64,000 bases of DNA, taken from the NCBI RefSeq assembly GCF_000063445.1, contig NC_009464.1:62001-126000 (forward strand). The letters are read 5' to 3'. The position numbers and the translations under genes are program-made. The notes beneath the pieces were generated by a model. That model worked only from the letters and a program-made list of their open reading frames with translations. It was not told where the DNA came from and made no database searches. The stretch is from Methanocella arvoryzae MRE50. Lineage in GTDB: Archaea > Halobacteriota > Methanocellia > Methanocellales > Methanocellaceae. Shown in pieces: positions 32,209 to 40,977 of the stretch (its first letter is position 1; every line of letters begins with the position of its first letter).

Positions 32209-33204
32209 CTATGCCGTGGTCTTCATTGCTCCAAAGACATAATCTTTAAGATCGATCTCCTCGCCGTCCAGAAAGAGCTTTGGCTCTTTGATGATGCCGT
32301 CGAAGTGGAATGGCACGCTCACTTCCCCGCCGAAGCCAGTATTGTCGCCCAGTGCGACGTGTACTGTATTGCCGACTTTTTCATCCTCAAGCAGAATGCC
32401 GCACAACCTTGCTTTTGGGTTCATGCCTATGCCTAGCTCGGCGATGTTTCTGGAGTTTCTGCCGAGGTGATCGAAGACTTTGTTGAGCTCTCTGGCATGG
32501 CCTCCTTCTGCGGAAGTCACATAGCCGTCTTTGACTGTCAGCTTCAGCGGCTCATCAAGTATTCCGAAATCGCCGAAAGTGCCATCGATGACTGCAGTGC
32601 CTTCCGCGCTGAACGGGGCGACGAAGACCTCTCCTCCGGGCAGGTTGGTGAACTCTCCGGGCTTAGATACAATACCTGTATCTGCATGCCATCTCCTGTG
32701 CTCGAAAGTGAATGTGATGTCGGTTCCTTTGGCTGTAGTCACCCGGGCCTCATGGATGTGCTTCAGCCGGTCCATCATCCGGCCTATGCTCTTGCTCATG
32801 GCGGGGTAATCTGCGGTCATGCCTCCTCTGGCAAAGGTTCTCAATACCAGATCCTGGTCATTGCTCTGGATCGGTATCGACGCTCCTCTGGCTCCTGCCT
32901 TGCAGGCTTCTTTCCGGGCCTGGGTATGCGACAGCGAGACTGTCGTGACCAGTATGAACACATCCGTATGTATCAGGGCATGCTCGACAGCGCGAGGCGG
33001 TTCTTCCCCGCTGCGGACCCGGGGCTTCATTTCCATGAGCAGCGCGTCGCAGCCTCTCTCGAGAGCTGCCTGGTAGATCGGCACGCCGATGTCCTTTCTT
33101 ACTGTATCGGTCACCACCAGTACTCTCTCGTCGGAAGACACGTTAAGGCAGTCTCTGATGGCTGCAGTTGCACTTTTCCTGAGGTCCGGCCCGATGTCCT
33201 TCAC
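32209..33204 (-). CDS. AmpS-like (M29) aminopeptidase family protein
   Basis: 331 residues. SSDERVLVVTDTVRKDIGVPIYQAALERGCDALLMEM and FILVTTVSLSHTQARKEACKAGARGASIP form the N-terminal half. The C-terminal half has NLPGGEVFVAPFSAEGTAVIDGTFGDFG, IAELGIGMNPKARLCGILLEDEKVGNTVHVALGDNTGFGG. This is the thermophilic metallopeptidase M29 / COG2309 pattern, with Glu of PGGE, Glu of ELGIG and His of HVALGDN as probable metal ligands. It would release N-terminal residues. GTG start, SD weak. It lies 72 nt downstream of the CinA-like gene in the same direction. Confidence 0.88.
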   Translation of the reverse strand: MKDIGPDLRKSATAAIRDCLNVSSDERVLVVTDTVRKDIGVPIYQAALERGCDALLMEMKPRVRSGEEPPRAVEHALIHTDVFILVTTVSLSHTQARKEACKAGARGASIPIQSNDQDLVLRTFARGGMTADYPAMSKSIGRMMDRLKHIHEARVTTAKGTDITFTFEHRRWHADTGIVSKPGEFTNLPGGEVFVAPFSAEGTAVIDGTFGDFGILDEPLKLTVKDGYVTSAEGGHARELNKVFDHLGRNSRNIAELGIGMNPKARLCGILLEDEKVGNTVHVALGDNTGFGGEVSVPFHFDGIIKEPKLFLDGEEIDLKDYVFGAMKTTA

Positions 33205-33276
33205 GCTTAACAGATTCGCTGCCGGCTTAAAAGATGTAATGAATCTTTATGCCGCCGGGGTTTAAAAAAGAGGGCG

Positions 33277-33951
33277 TCAGAGGTGGGCAGCGAGCCACTC
33301 TTTGGCCTGTTTTACCGCTTCCGCATCGTAAGACTTCAGCTTGATCTTCACGATCCCTGACGGGTAAGACCCGAAGGCGATCTGGGGGAACATTTTTACG
33401 GCCTCGTTGAGCGTAGGGACAATGTCTGACTCAGGCCGTTTCGTGATGACCCAGTCTACGATGAGCCGGGGTCCTTTGAAGTGGTCTCTGACCAGGCTAA
33501 ACATGGCCTTCATCTCAGACGGCACTCCCGGTAAGACGTAGATGCGGCTATCTATGATGAACCCTGGCGCGGCGCCTGCCGGATTGTCGATCACTACCGC
33601 ATTTTCCGGTATGTCGGCCATTACGTAAGCAGCGTCGATTAGTCTGCCCCTCCCTTTCTCCACGACCCTGACTGCATATGGGTCGCGGTACAGGCGTACT
33701 CCGGCTGCTTTTGCTACTGCGTAGCGGGTGACGTCATCATGGGTGGGGCCGAGTCCTCCAGTCACTATTATTTTGTCTGTCTTTGCCTGCCGGATTTCGG
33801 AGACGATGACGTCTATGTCGTCAGGTATGGTGACTATCCGTTTCAGCAGGGCTCCAGTTTCCGAGAGCTGGCGGGCGAGCCATGTGGAGTTCAGGTCCTC
33901 CACGTCGCCGGTCAGAAGTTCGTCTCCGATGCAGATGATGGTGACGTCCAT
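33277..33951 (-). CDS. CinA/MoaB-domain protein
   Basis: 224 residues. MDVTIICIGDELLTGDVEDLNSTWLARQLSETG, TDKIIVTGGLGPTHDDVTRYAVAKAAGV and GAAPGFIIDSRIYVLPGVPSEMKAMF are the molybdopterin-binding-like (MoCF) domain of CinA N-terminal family proteins. Related enzymes cleave ADP-ribose or bind molybdopterin; the NMN deamidase domain of bacterial CinA is absent, as in other archaea. Its ATG is one base from the stop of the preceding surface-protein gene (TAA at 33953-33955), giving translational coupling. Confidence 0.88.
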   Translation of the reverse strand: MDVTIICIGDELLTGDVEDLNSTWLARQLSETGALLKRIVTIPDDIDVIVSEIRQAKTDKIIVTGGLGPTHDDVTRYAVAKAAGVRLYRDPYAVRVVEKGRGRLIDAAYVMADIPENAVVIDNPAGAAPGFIIDSRIYVLPGVPSEMKAMFSLVRDHFKGPRLIVDWVITKRPESDIVPTLNEAVKMFPQIAFGSYPSGIVKIKLKSYDAEAVKQAKEWLAAHL

Positions 33952-33952
33952 G

Positions 33953-34624
33953 TTAGCGCCGGCCGCTCCTGCTATAGATCAGGCCTGCTGCGCCAAAGCC
34001 GCCGGCTATCAGTGCCATTGGCAGGAAGGACAGACAGGGCTGGGAGCCCGGTGCCTCAGTGGGCACGGGGGTAGCGACAGGCGTCGCTGTCGGGGCAGGC
34101 GTCGCCGTCGGCGAAGGCATGGCCGTCGCTGTCGGTGATTCTTCTGTCAGCGTGATGTTGGTTACTACTATAACATTGAGGTATCTGTCGATATGCTCCC
34201 ATCTGAGGTGGACTCCGGTAGCATTGCGGTAGACTGCGAATTCCTTCTGTGTAGGCGGGTACTGCATCATGTCAAGGAGCTTTTTGTTCGGGCCTACGTT
34301 CCCGGCAAGGTTGTACTCTTCGGAAGTGTATATTCTTCCCTTATCGTCTGCAAAATTGATCCTGAACTGGTATCTGATCTGCTCGTCGGTGGGATTCGCA
34401 ATCCAGTAGGATACTGTGTAGAACTGGTACTGTGTTGGCGGGTAGTTGAAGGTTGAGTACCCGGTAGGCGTGTCGGAGACTTTGATGTCCTTGATCTGGA
34501 TTTCGATGCCCGTATCGTCCACCAGTCTGGCTGGCTCGGCATAATAAATCTTTTCAGCGGCATAGGCAGGCGCAATAAACAAGAGTGTCATGAGCGCTGC
34601 GATGATCATGATTCTGAGCTTCAT
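33953..34624 (-). CDS. surface-anchored protein with DUF4352-like domain
   Basis: 223 residues. Signal peptide (MKLRIMIIAALMTLLFIAPAYA), then a beta-sandwich (IEIQIKDIKVSDTPTGYSTF, YQFYTVSYWIANPTDEQIRYQFRINFADDKGRIYTSEE) like DUF4352/telokin-type stress domains. A Thr/Pro/Ala stalk (PTATAMPSPTATPAPTATPV) and a C-terminal hydrophobic helix (SFLPMALIAGGFGAAGLIY) ending RSGRR follow. Anchored outside the cell membrane. Its stop is coupled to the CinA-like gene. The GTG at 34633 is a possible alternative start. Confidence 0.72.
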   Translation of the reverse strand: MKLRIMIIAALMTLLFIAPAYAAEKIYYAEPARLVDDTGIEIQIKDIKVSDTPTGYSTFNYPPTQYQFYTVSYWIANPTDEQIRYQFRINFADDKGRIYTSEEYNLAGNVGPNKKLLDMMQYPPTQKEFAVYRNATGVHLRWEHIDRYLNVIVVTNITLTEESPTATAMPSPTATPAPTATPVATPVPTEAPGSQPCLSFLPMALIAGGFGAAGLIYSRSGRR

Positions 34625-34981
34625 GCTTACCACATTCCTTCGTGCTCTGGCACGATCTTATAGTGACTGGTTAATATAGGCTATCTAGGGTTATTTTATC
34701 TTTATCTAACTAAGAGGTAATATGGGAGTTAGATTTGCCTGACTAAATGCGATACTATGTCGCGTATTCCGCGGAAAAAGCAGATCATGTATATCATATT
34801 TAATAATTACAGATTATTTGTAATTTCATCACGAATTTGCTTGACGGCCTCAATGCTATCCGAAATTAATTATATACAAGCCTTGTAATATATCCTTTAC
34901 CACGGTTATATTCTTTGATTTACGTCAATTGACTAGCAATATCTTTATCTATAAGCAGTTTAATTTATCAAAGGAATCAGT

Positions 34982-35018
34982 CTATAATGATTATATATTA
35001 TAGTCGATTCTGAGAATC
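34982..35018 (+). promoter_or_regulatory. TATA region and two dyads upstream of the sat-like gene
   Basis: CTATAAT (34982-34988) is inverted at 34997-35003 (ATTATAG), enclosing a TATA-like TTATATATTA. GATTC-TGA-GAATC (35006-35018) is a second dyad about where transcription would start. A regulator bound there would block initiation. The gap 34634-35041 is very AT-rich and shows no other feature. Confidence 0.45.
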
Positions 35019-35041
35019 TAATAATAATGTGGAGGCCAACA

Positions 35042-36715
35042 ATGAGCATACAACAGGTGAAACTTGTCAACACGGTCCTGGATGGCCCTGTGCGCGAAGT
35101 TGCCCTTGAAGAGGCAAAAGAAAACCTGTCAAGGAATCAGAACACCATCATGATCGACGAGGAGGCCTGGATCACAGTAGAGATGATCGCTACCGGTGCG
35201 CTAAGCCCGTGTAATGGATTCATGACCCGGGAAGACTACTCATCTGTCCTCCACACCGGAAGGCTTGCTGACGGTACGCCGTGGCCTACGCCGCTATCTT
35301 TTGCCATGGCGGGCGAAAAGAACCAGGAAGTTCTGAAAGGCCTGAAAAAGGGCGATGTCGTAACTCTGATTAATCGGGAAAAGCAGCCCGTGGCCCGTAT
35401 ACATGCGGAAGAGGTCTTCGAGTATGACCGGGAAGAGCGTGCGCAGTGCGTGTTTGGCACTACTGATAAGCGCCACCCTGGCGTTCGCAGCATCTACGAA
35501 CGGATGGGCGAGAGGTCGCTTGCCGGTAAGGTAGAACTGCTAAACCGGGCTTACTGGGGCGCCTTCGAAAAATACCGGATGACTCCGGCTGAGAGCTTCG
35601 ACTACTTCTACAAGAAGAAGGGAGCCCGGACCGTCGTCGGCTTCATCACCGGGGCAAACCCTGTCCACCGGGGCCATGAGCACATCCACCGGGTCGCGCT
35701 GGAAAACAACGACATGCTGCTCATTCAGCCGCTGGTCCAGCTGGCAAAGCCTGAATACATCAGGTCCGAGCACCGCATCCAGGCATATGAGACGCTTATC
35801 AACAAATATTACCCGAAAGACCGGGTGCTGATGAGCCCGCTCCGGGTCACCTACATCTTCGCCGGCCCCCGGGAAGCGATCCTCCATGCCATCGTTTCCC
35901 GCAACTTCGGTGCCACACACTTTGCCATCGGCAGAGATCATGCTGGCGTCGGCAGCTACTACGGAGACTATGAATGCCAGTCGATCTTCGACCGCCTGTA
36001 CGACGGAGGCTCGAAAGAGCTGGGCATCGAGCTTATGGCGTTCAGCGAGGTCTTCTACTGTTGCCGGTGCGGCACCACCGCTACGGAAAACACCTGCCCG
36101 CACGGCAAGCAGTACCGCATCAACATCAGTGGCACCGGCATCCGCGAGCTCATGAGATACGGCTACCTGCCACCCAAAGAGGTGTCCCGGCCGGAAGTCT
36201 CGAGGATCGGCATGCAGGGCATCCAGCCTAAAGGCCTGGACGAAAACGGCGGCTCTATCTACCCAGTAGGCGCCATTATCAAGAAGATGTTCCCGTTCTA
36301 CCTCGTGGCCAAGCGTCTCGGGGGACAGCTCAGGGAGAAGCCCCTGTCGTGGGAAGATCTCACTCTCGAGGACGTCGAACGGGCGCTGATGGATGTCAGA
36401 GAGAACGCTGACCGGATTCTCCGGGACATCGCCACCGACGTCGAGTACCACATGGACGTGCGCCGTGACATGGCTCATCAGTGGAGGGCCGAGACTGCCG
36501 AGTACACCCGGGAACGCCAGCTAAGCCTGATCAAAGCCCTGGACGAGAAAGTCAGGTCTGCAGACCCCAATGCGGACAACAAGATGTTCCAGAGCAAGGC
36601 CGAGGCCGAAAAAGAGCTGGAGGTCGCAAAGGCAGTTTACGACAGCATGCCCGATGGCAAGATCGATAACCGCAAGCTCGTCTGGAACCCGCTGAAGTAC
36701 GAAGAGTACAGATAA
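35042..36715 (+). CDS. ATP sulfurylase-like protein with altered substrate motif
   Basis: 557 residues from ATG 35042 (GGAGGCC SD). The PUA-like N-terminal domain (SPCNGFMTREDYSSVL, KGDVVTLINREKQPVARI) and catalytic domain (VGFITGANPVHRGHEHIHRVALE, IGRDHAGVGSYYG, zinc site YCCRCGTTATENTCPHG, SGTGIRELM) follow the ATP sulfurylase order. True enzymes have QTRNPxHRAHE; here the Gln and Arg that hold sulfate are Thr and Ala, while the HxGH nucleotide motif stays. About 115 charged helical residues are added at the C-terminus. No APS kinase or reductase is adjacent. Either a divergent sulfurylase or a nucleotidyltransferase with another substrate. Confidence 0.8.
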   Translation: MSIQQVKLVNTVLDGPVREVALEEAKENLSRNQNTIMIDEEAWITVEMIATGALSPCNGFMTREDYSSVLHTGRLADGTPWPTPLSFAMAGEKNQEVLKGLKKGDVVTLINREKQPVARIHAEEVFEYDREERAQCVFGTTDKRHPGVRSIYERMGERSLAGKVELLNRAYWGAFEKYRMTPAESFDYFYKKKGARTVVGFITGANPVHRGHEHIHRVALENNDMLLIQPLVQLAKPEYIRSEHRIQAYETLINKYYPKDRVLMSPLRVTYIFAGPREAILHAIVSRNFGATHFAIGRDHAGVGSYYGDYECQSIFDRLYDGGSKELGIELMAFSEVFYCCRCGTTATENTCPHGKQYRINISGTGIRELMRYGYLPPKEVSRPEVSRIGMQGIQPKGLDENGGSIYPVGAIIKKMFPFYLVAKRLGGQLREKPLSWEDLTLEDVERALMDVRENADRILRDIATDVEYHMDVRRDMAHQWRAETAEYTRERQLSLIKALDEKVRSADPNADNKMFQSKAEAEKELEVAKAVYDSMPDGKIDNRKLVWNPLKYEEYR

Positions 36716-36721
36716 AAAAGA

Positions 36722-37666
36722 TTACTGGGAAGGGATCTCAGATAGCCGGAGATCCACTTCCTGCCTGATTGGGCCTCTCTGGATGACCATGGTCACCCGG
36801 TCGCCCACTCTTTTTGACCGCACTTCTTTAGTCAGCTCGTCCATGTCAGTGATGCTCTTCTTGTCAGTGGCCAGGATCAGGTCTCCGGCGGAAATCCCCG
36901 CCTCTTCTGCCGGGCTGTTGTTGAAAACCCGGGTGACCAGGATGCCTTTGTCCGAGGGCAGATCGTAGTACTGGGAGATCTGCGGAGTGACGCCCACGCC
37001 GAGAATGCCCAGCCAGGGCCGGATAATCCTTCCATGCTCTATCAGCTCTTCGGCGATGCGCCGGGCCACGTCGACTGGTATAGAGAAGCCGATGCCCTGG
37101 GCGAACGGGATATTCGCAGAGTTGATGCCGATGATCTCTCCCTTGCGATTGACCAGCGGGCCACCGCTGTTGCCCGGGTTGATGTGGGCGTCCGTCTGCA
37201 TCAGGTCTTCGAACACGCCTTGCTCCGCCTGTATGGTCCGGTGCAGGGCGCTGATTACGCCAACTGTCACTGTCGGCCCTCTCAACAGAAACCCGAACGG
37301 ATTGCCGAAAGCGATCGCGGTCTGGCCGACCTTGACGGTCTCTGACGTGCCAAGCTTTGCCTCGGGGAGATTGTCCGACTTTATGCCGACCACGGCAATA
37401 TCGCTGGTAGGGTCGGTACCGATCAGCTTACCTTTGAATTTTCTGCCGTCGAAGAGCGTGACTTCGATACTTTCCGCTCCTTCTATGATGTGGTTGTTTG
37501 TCAGTATGTAGCCGTTCCGGCCGTCGAAAATCACGCCGGAGCCCATGCCTCTGAGCGGCACGACGTTCATGTAGTAATCGTGAACCAGGCGAACGGTGTT
37601 AATGTTGACAACCGCTGGCCCCACTCTTTCGATCATCGCTATCATTTCATCATCGGATATTGACAT
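36722..37666 (-). CDS. HtrA/DegP-like serine protease without signal peptide
   Basis: 314 residues. An S1C trypsin domain carries the triad His59 (YILTNNHII), Asp89 (TSDIAVVG) and Ser167 (INPGNSGGPLVN), preceded by GMGSGVIFDGRNGY. A single PDZ domain (about 215-305: LGILGVGVTPQ to GDLILATDKKSITDMDELTKEV) binds C-terminal peptides. HtrA enzymes degrade or refold damaged proteins. No signal peptide or membrane helix is present, so it should be cytoplasmic, unlike most HtrA proteins. It converges with the sat-like gene, 6 nt between the stops. Confidence 0.93.
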   Translation of the reverse strand: MSISDDEMIAMIERVGPAVVNINTVRLVHDYYMNVVPLRGMGSGVIFDGRNGYILTNNHIIEGAESIEVTLFDGRKFKGKLIGTDPTSDIAVVGIKSDNLPEAKLGTSETVKVGQTAIAFGNPFGFLLRGPTVTVGVISALHRTIQAEQGVFEDLMQTDAHINPGNSGGPLVNRKGEIIGINSANIPFAQGIGFSIPVDVARRIAEELIEHGRIIRPWLGILGVGVTPQISQYYDLPSDKGILVTRVFNNSPAEEAGISAGDLILATDKKSITDMDELTKEVRSKRVGDRVTMVIQRGPIRQEVDLRLSEIPSQ

Positions 37667-37814
37667 GGCACACTCCCTCTAACACATAATTTACATATTT
37701 ATATAAAATATATGGCACAATAATGTAGTGATAGTGGCTTGCCTGCAGTCGCTTACTGTGTGTCCGGCCGCTCGCAAAGCCTTTATCTGGCATGCAGTCC
37801 GATTATGATGCGTC

Positions 37815-38405
37815 ATGCCTGCCGCTGAGTGTGGACCCCGTTTCAAGTGTGAGTGCTGTGGACTTTGCTGCCGCAGAGACCCGTATTATGCTGTATCTTT
37901 GCTCGACATCCAGAACATCAGCATGGGCCTGGGGCTGCAGCCGGGGGAATTTTTCCGCCGGTACTGCGACGTCGTGACGACGCCCGGGGGATTCAGGTAT
38001 GCTGTCATTCTGGCGCCTGACGGCTGCCCGTTTCTGAAGGACGGGCTGTGTGGCATCCACCAGGTGAAGCCTATAGGCTGCTGGGTCTTTCCCGAGTCGT
38101 CTCTCCTGCCTGTCAGGGACCTGAAGAAGCACGTCAACGCCATTCCTACCTGCGCTATCCTGAAAATGCCGGACGATGATCGGCCGCTGACCGCCGATTA
38201 CGAGCTGCTGGCAGCCAGGGAAGTTCATTTCGAGGACACGAGAGCATATTTCGGGCAACACGAAATCTTTGAAGAGCATCCCTGGCGCGAGGCGACTGAT
38301 CGGCTGATAGAGAAACTTCGGGATGCTGAAGAGATCGGCCGTCGGGCGGAAGCCCTCAGGGCTATGGCTGGTAAGCAGATCGCTACAGCCAGAGGGAAAC
38401 TCTAA
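37815..38405 (+). CDS. YkgJ-family cysteine-cluster protein
   Basis: 196 residues. FKCECCGLCCRRDPYY (residues about 10-25) and GCPFLKDGLCGIHQVKPIGCWVFPES (about 75-100) form the zinc- or Fe-S-binding CxxCCxxC... CxxH..P..C pattern of the YkgJ/UPF0153 family. The C-terminal third is helical and charged. Function unknown; some relatives sit next to flagellar or redox genes, but here the neighbours give no clue. Confidence 0.9.
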   Translation: MPAAECGPRFKCECCGLCCRRDPYYAVSLLDIQNISMGLGLQPGEFFRRYCDVVTTPGGFRYAVILAPDGCPFLKDGLCGIHQVKPIGCWVFPESSLLPVRDLKKHVNAIPTCAILKMPDDDRPLTADYELLAAREVHFEDTRAYFGQHEIFEEHPWREATDRLIEKLRDAEEIGRRAEALRAMAGKQIATARGKL

Positions 38406-38550
38406 GGCAGGCGAGTATAAGGGAGTTCTCTGCGAGCGATCTCATTCAAGGGCATACAGGCTGCGCAGCCCCGATAATTTATCTTTTTTAATTGGCAGAT
38501 TAATGGTAGAGTTTTAAATAAAATCAGCTCTAAACATTATCCGGGTAGTT

Positions 38551-40398
38551 ATGTTACCTCTGTCATCCATCAAGTTCCATGCAATTATCCTGATAGCTAT
38601 TCTAGTAATTGCGTCCGCAGCGGTCATAGGCGGCGCAAGCGTTCTCTACAACCGGGAAGTTATCAAGCACGAGATATGGGACAACAATCTGGCAGTAGCA
38701 AAGTCAACTTCGGCACTTACTGTCAATTATATGGATCTCGCCCGGACCTACCTTACCAGCCTGGCAGATCGGCCGCTGGTGATCAAAGCTATTCAGGAGA
38801 AGGATATTGCTTTCCTTGATTTTAACGCTCAGTATGCCGTTAACCAGAGTGAGCAATTGACCTCGGTCTTTTTCACAGATCAGTCGGGTACCGTCATATC
38901 CAGCTATCCGTACACCCAGCGGATAGGTGAGTCATATATCGACCGGCCTTACGTCGGCGAGGTACTCAACACATCGGAACCTGTAATCAGCAGCGTACAG
39001 ATAAGCCCGTATACCGGTCAACCGACTGTGTACTTCGGCATTCCGATCATGGATAATACTACGGCCATAGGGACGCTGATCGGAAGCGTCAATCTGGCCA
39101 ACTTTAGGGACCTTCTGGCCGAAACGCAGGTGAAGGAAAACCATTTCGTTTACCTTGTAAATAAAAGCGGCCGGGTTATGGTCCACAGTAATAGTTCATA
39201 CATGGATAAAATGGCCGATTTTAGCTCTATACCTGCCGTAGCTAGTGTTATTCGGGGAGAAGAGGGGATTGTAGAGCAGTATTTTCCCTTCGAGAATGAT
39301 CAGCGGCTGGTAGCGTATACGCCAGTGACACAATACGGCTGGGGCGTCGTCGTGGCTACGCCTGTAGACGTGGCCTATAAGCCGATTAATGACTCCATGT
39401 GGTTATTCATTACGTTCATCGCGGGCTTATTGATCTTATCGCTGCTTATCGCTATGATTGTCGGGAAATACATTACTGATCCCATTCTTAAGATCAACAG
39501 CGCAACTTCATATATTCCTGATGGCGATCCTGAACGATTGAAAGCGTTTTTGCCCGTCGGCCGGAAAGACGGGATCGGCAGCCTGGCGAGGTCGTTTATC
39601 ACTATGGCCAGCACAATCAAAAGCGACCGCGAAAGGGTAATAGCCGCCATGAACCAGGCCGAAGAAGCCCGGGCGCATGCCGAGAGCGAGCGAGAGCGGG
39701 CGGAGGAAGAGAAGAACCGGGCTGAACTGTACGTGGACATCATGGGCCATGATATCAATAACCTGAATCAGGCTGCTCTGGCTAACCTGGAACTGCTGGA
39801 AATGGACGAGAGCCTGACTGATGAGCAACGAGCGACCATCGAGGATGCTCTGGTAGCCGTCAAAGGCAGCGCCTCGGTCATCGACAGCGTCAGGACTATC
39901 CAGCGGGCGACTGAAGAAAAAATTACCCTGGAGAATGTCGACATCAACGACTATGTCGTACAATGCATCACTGAAGCTCCCCGTCCCAAAGGCCGAAAGG
40001 TCACAATTAATTACCAGCCCCGGAAAGGCTTGCTGGTCAAAGGCAGTTCGCTGCTGAAAGCAGTTTTCTGCAACCTCATAAGTAATGCGGTTAAACATTC
40101 TACCGGAGATGTTACAATCGACATATACGTCCGATCTACAGAGAAGCTCAGCAAGCCTTTCTGGGAGATCGCCATCGAAGACGACGGCCCAGGAATACCC
40201 GATGCAGTGAAGCCCCGGCTCTTCGCCAGATTTCAGCGAGGGACAACAAAAGCGAAAGGCAGAGGTTTAGGATTATTCATAGTCCGCACCCTGGCCGAAA
40301 GGTTCGGGGGATCTGTGACTATGGAAGACCGCGTTCCGGGTGATCACACTAAAGGGAGCAGATTCATCGTAACTTTGCCGGTGAGTGCGGATAAATGA
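38551..40398 (+). CDS. membrane sensor histidine kinase (Cache-HAMP-kinase)
   Basis: 615 residues. TM1 (about 8-30) and TM2 (about 283-306) enclose an extracytoplasmic dCache domain (SVFFTDQSGTVISSYPYTQR, YIDRPYVGEVLNTSEPVISSV, VNKSGRVMVHSN). A HAMP-like segment, a charged coiled coil (EARAHAESERERAEEEKNRAE), the dimerisation helix with His400 (DIMGHDINNLNQAAL) and HATPase (NLISNAVKH, EDDGPGIP, LFARFQRG, GRGLGLFIV) follow. It senses a small external molecule and phosphorylates a receiver, probably the protein encoded at 40562. The H box MGHDINN is the type common in methanogen kinases. Confidence 0.93.
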   Translation: MLPLSSIKFHAIILIAILVIASAAVIGGASVLYNREVIKHEIWDNNLAVAKSTSALTVNYMDLARTYLTSLADRPLVIKAIQEKDIAFLDFNAQYAVNQSEQLTSVFFTDQSGTVISSYPYTQRIGESYIDRPYVGEVLNTSEPVISSVQISPYTGQPTVYFGIPIMDNTTAIGTLIGSVNLANFRDLLAETQVKENHFVYLVNKSGRVMVHSNSSYMDKMADFSSIPAVASVIRGEEGIVEQYFPFENDQRLVAYTPVTQYGWGVVVATPVDVAYKPINDSMWLFITFIAGLLILSLLIAMIVGKYITDPILKINSATSYIPDGDPERLKAFLPVGRKDGIGSLARSFITMASTIKSDRERVIAAMNQAEEARAHAESERERAEEEKNRAELYVDIMGHDINNLNQAALANLELLEMDESLTDEQRATIEDALVAVKGSASVIDSVRTIQRATEEKITLENVDINDYVVQCITEAPRPKGRKVTINYQPRKGLLVKGSSLLKAVFCNLISNAVKHSTGDVTIDIYVRSTEKLSKPFWEIAIEDDGPGIPDAVKPRLFARFQRGTTKAKGRGLGLFIVRTLAERFGGSVTMEDRVPGDHTKGSRFIVTLPVSADK

Positions 40399-40561
40399 AA
40401 CCAGATTATAATTTTATATGCGTCAAAACATATCTATGGTGAAATAATTTATCTATTTACCAATCTGAACCTATTGTACAGTCCTGTAGCAGCCAGACTG
40501 TACAAAAAGTTTCTTGCAGTACTATAGTTAGCTGTCCCGCATTCACCCATGAGGAATGCCA

Positions 40562-40960
40562 ATGATCGAATGTAGTCCAGCATGCAGAGTAGGTATAGCT
40601 ATCGTGGAAGATGAAAAAGAGCTGGTAAAAGTTTACGAGAAGGCGTTTTCCCGGAGGAAGATTGAGATTTGCTTCATAGCCTATGATGGCCTGGAAGCGG
40701 TCAAACTGTATCTCTCGTGTACTCCCAGGCCGCATGCAGTCCTGATGGACTATCGCCTGCCCATCATGAACGGCCTCGAAGCTACGTCAGAGATCAAGAA
40801 GATCGACCCCGAAGCAAAAGTGATCTTTTTAAGCGCCGACGTATCCGTCAGAGATGATGCGATGAAGGCCGGAGCCTTCGCCTTCCTGAAAAAGCCGGCC
40901 AGCCTCAAAGAAATCCTTGATACTGTCCAGAAGGCGTTAGGCAGGATTCCTGCAGTATAG
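40562..40960 (+). CDS. single-domain response regulator
   Basis: 132 residues with receiver fold: IAIVEDEKELVKVYEKAF, phosphoacceptor Asp63 in VLMDYRLPIMNG, IFLSADVS and the Lys pair FLKKPASLKEIL. No output domain. GAGG seven nt before ATG 40562 is better placed than before the ATG at 40556. It follows the sensor kinase by 163 nt on the same strand and is its likely partner. It converges on the permease gene. Confidence 0.92.
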   Translation: MIECSPACRVGIAIVEDEKELVKVYEKAFSRRKIEICFIAYDGLEAVKLYLSCTPRPHAVLMDYRLPIMNGLEATSEIKKIDPEAKVIFLSADVSVRDDAMKAGAFAFLKKPASLKEILDTVQKALGRIPAV

Positions 40961-40977
40961 TCCGTTTGGATAACCCG

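Noticed and set aside
34634-35041. Riboswitch in the leader of the sat-like gene
   Set aside because: The stretch is AT-rich promoter DNA; the dyads are short and no SAM- or other riboswitch-like core is visible.
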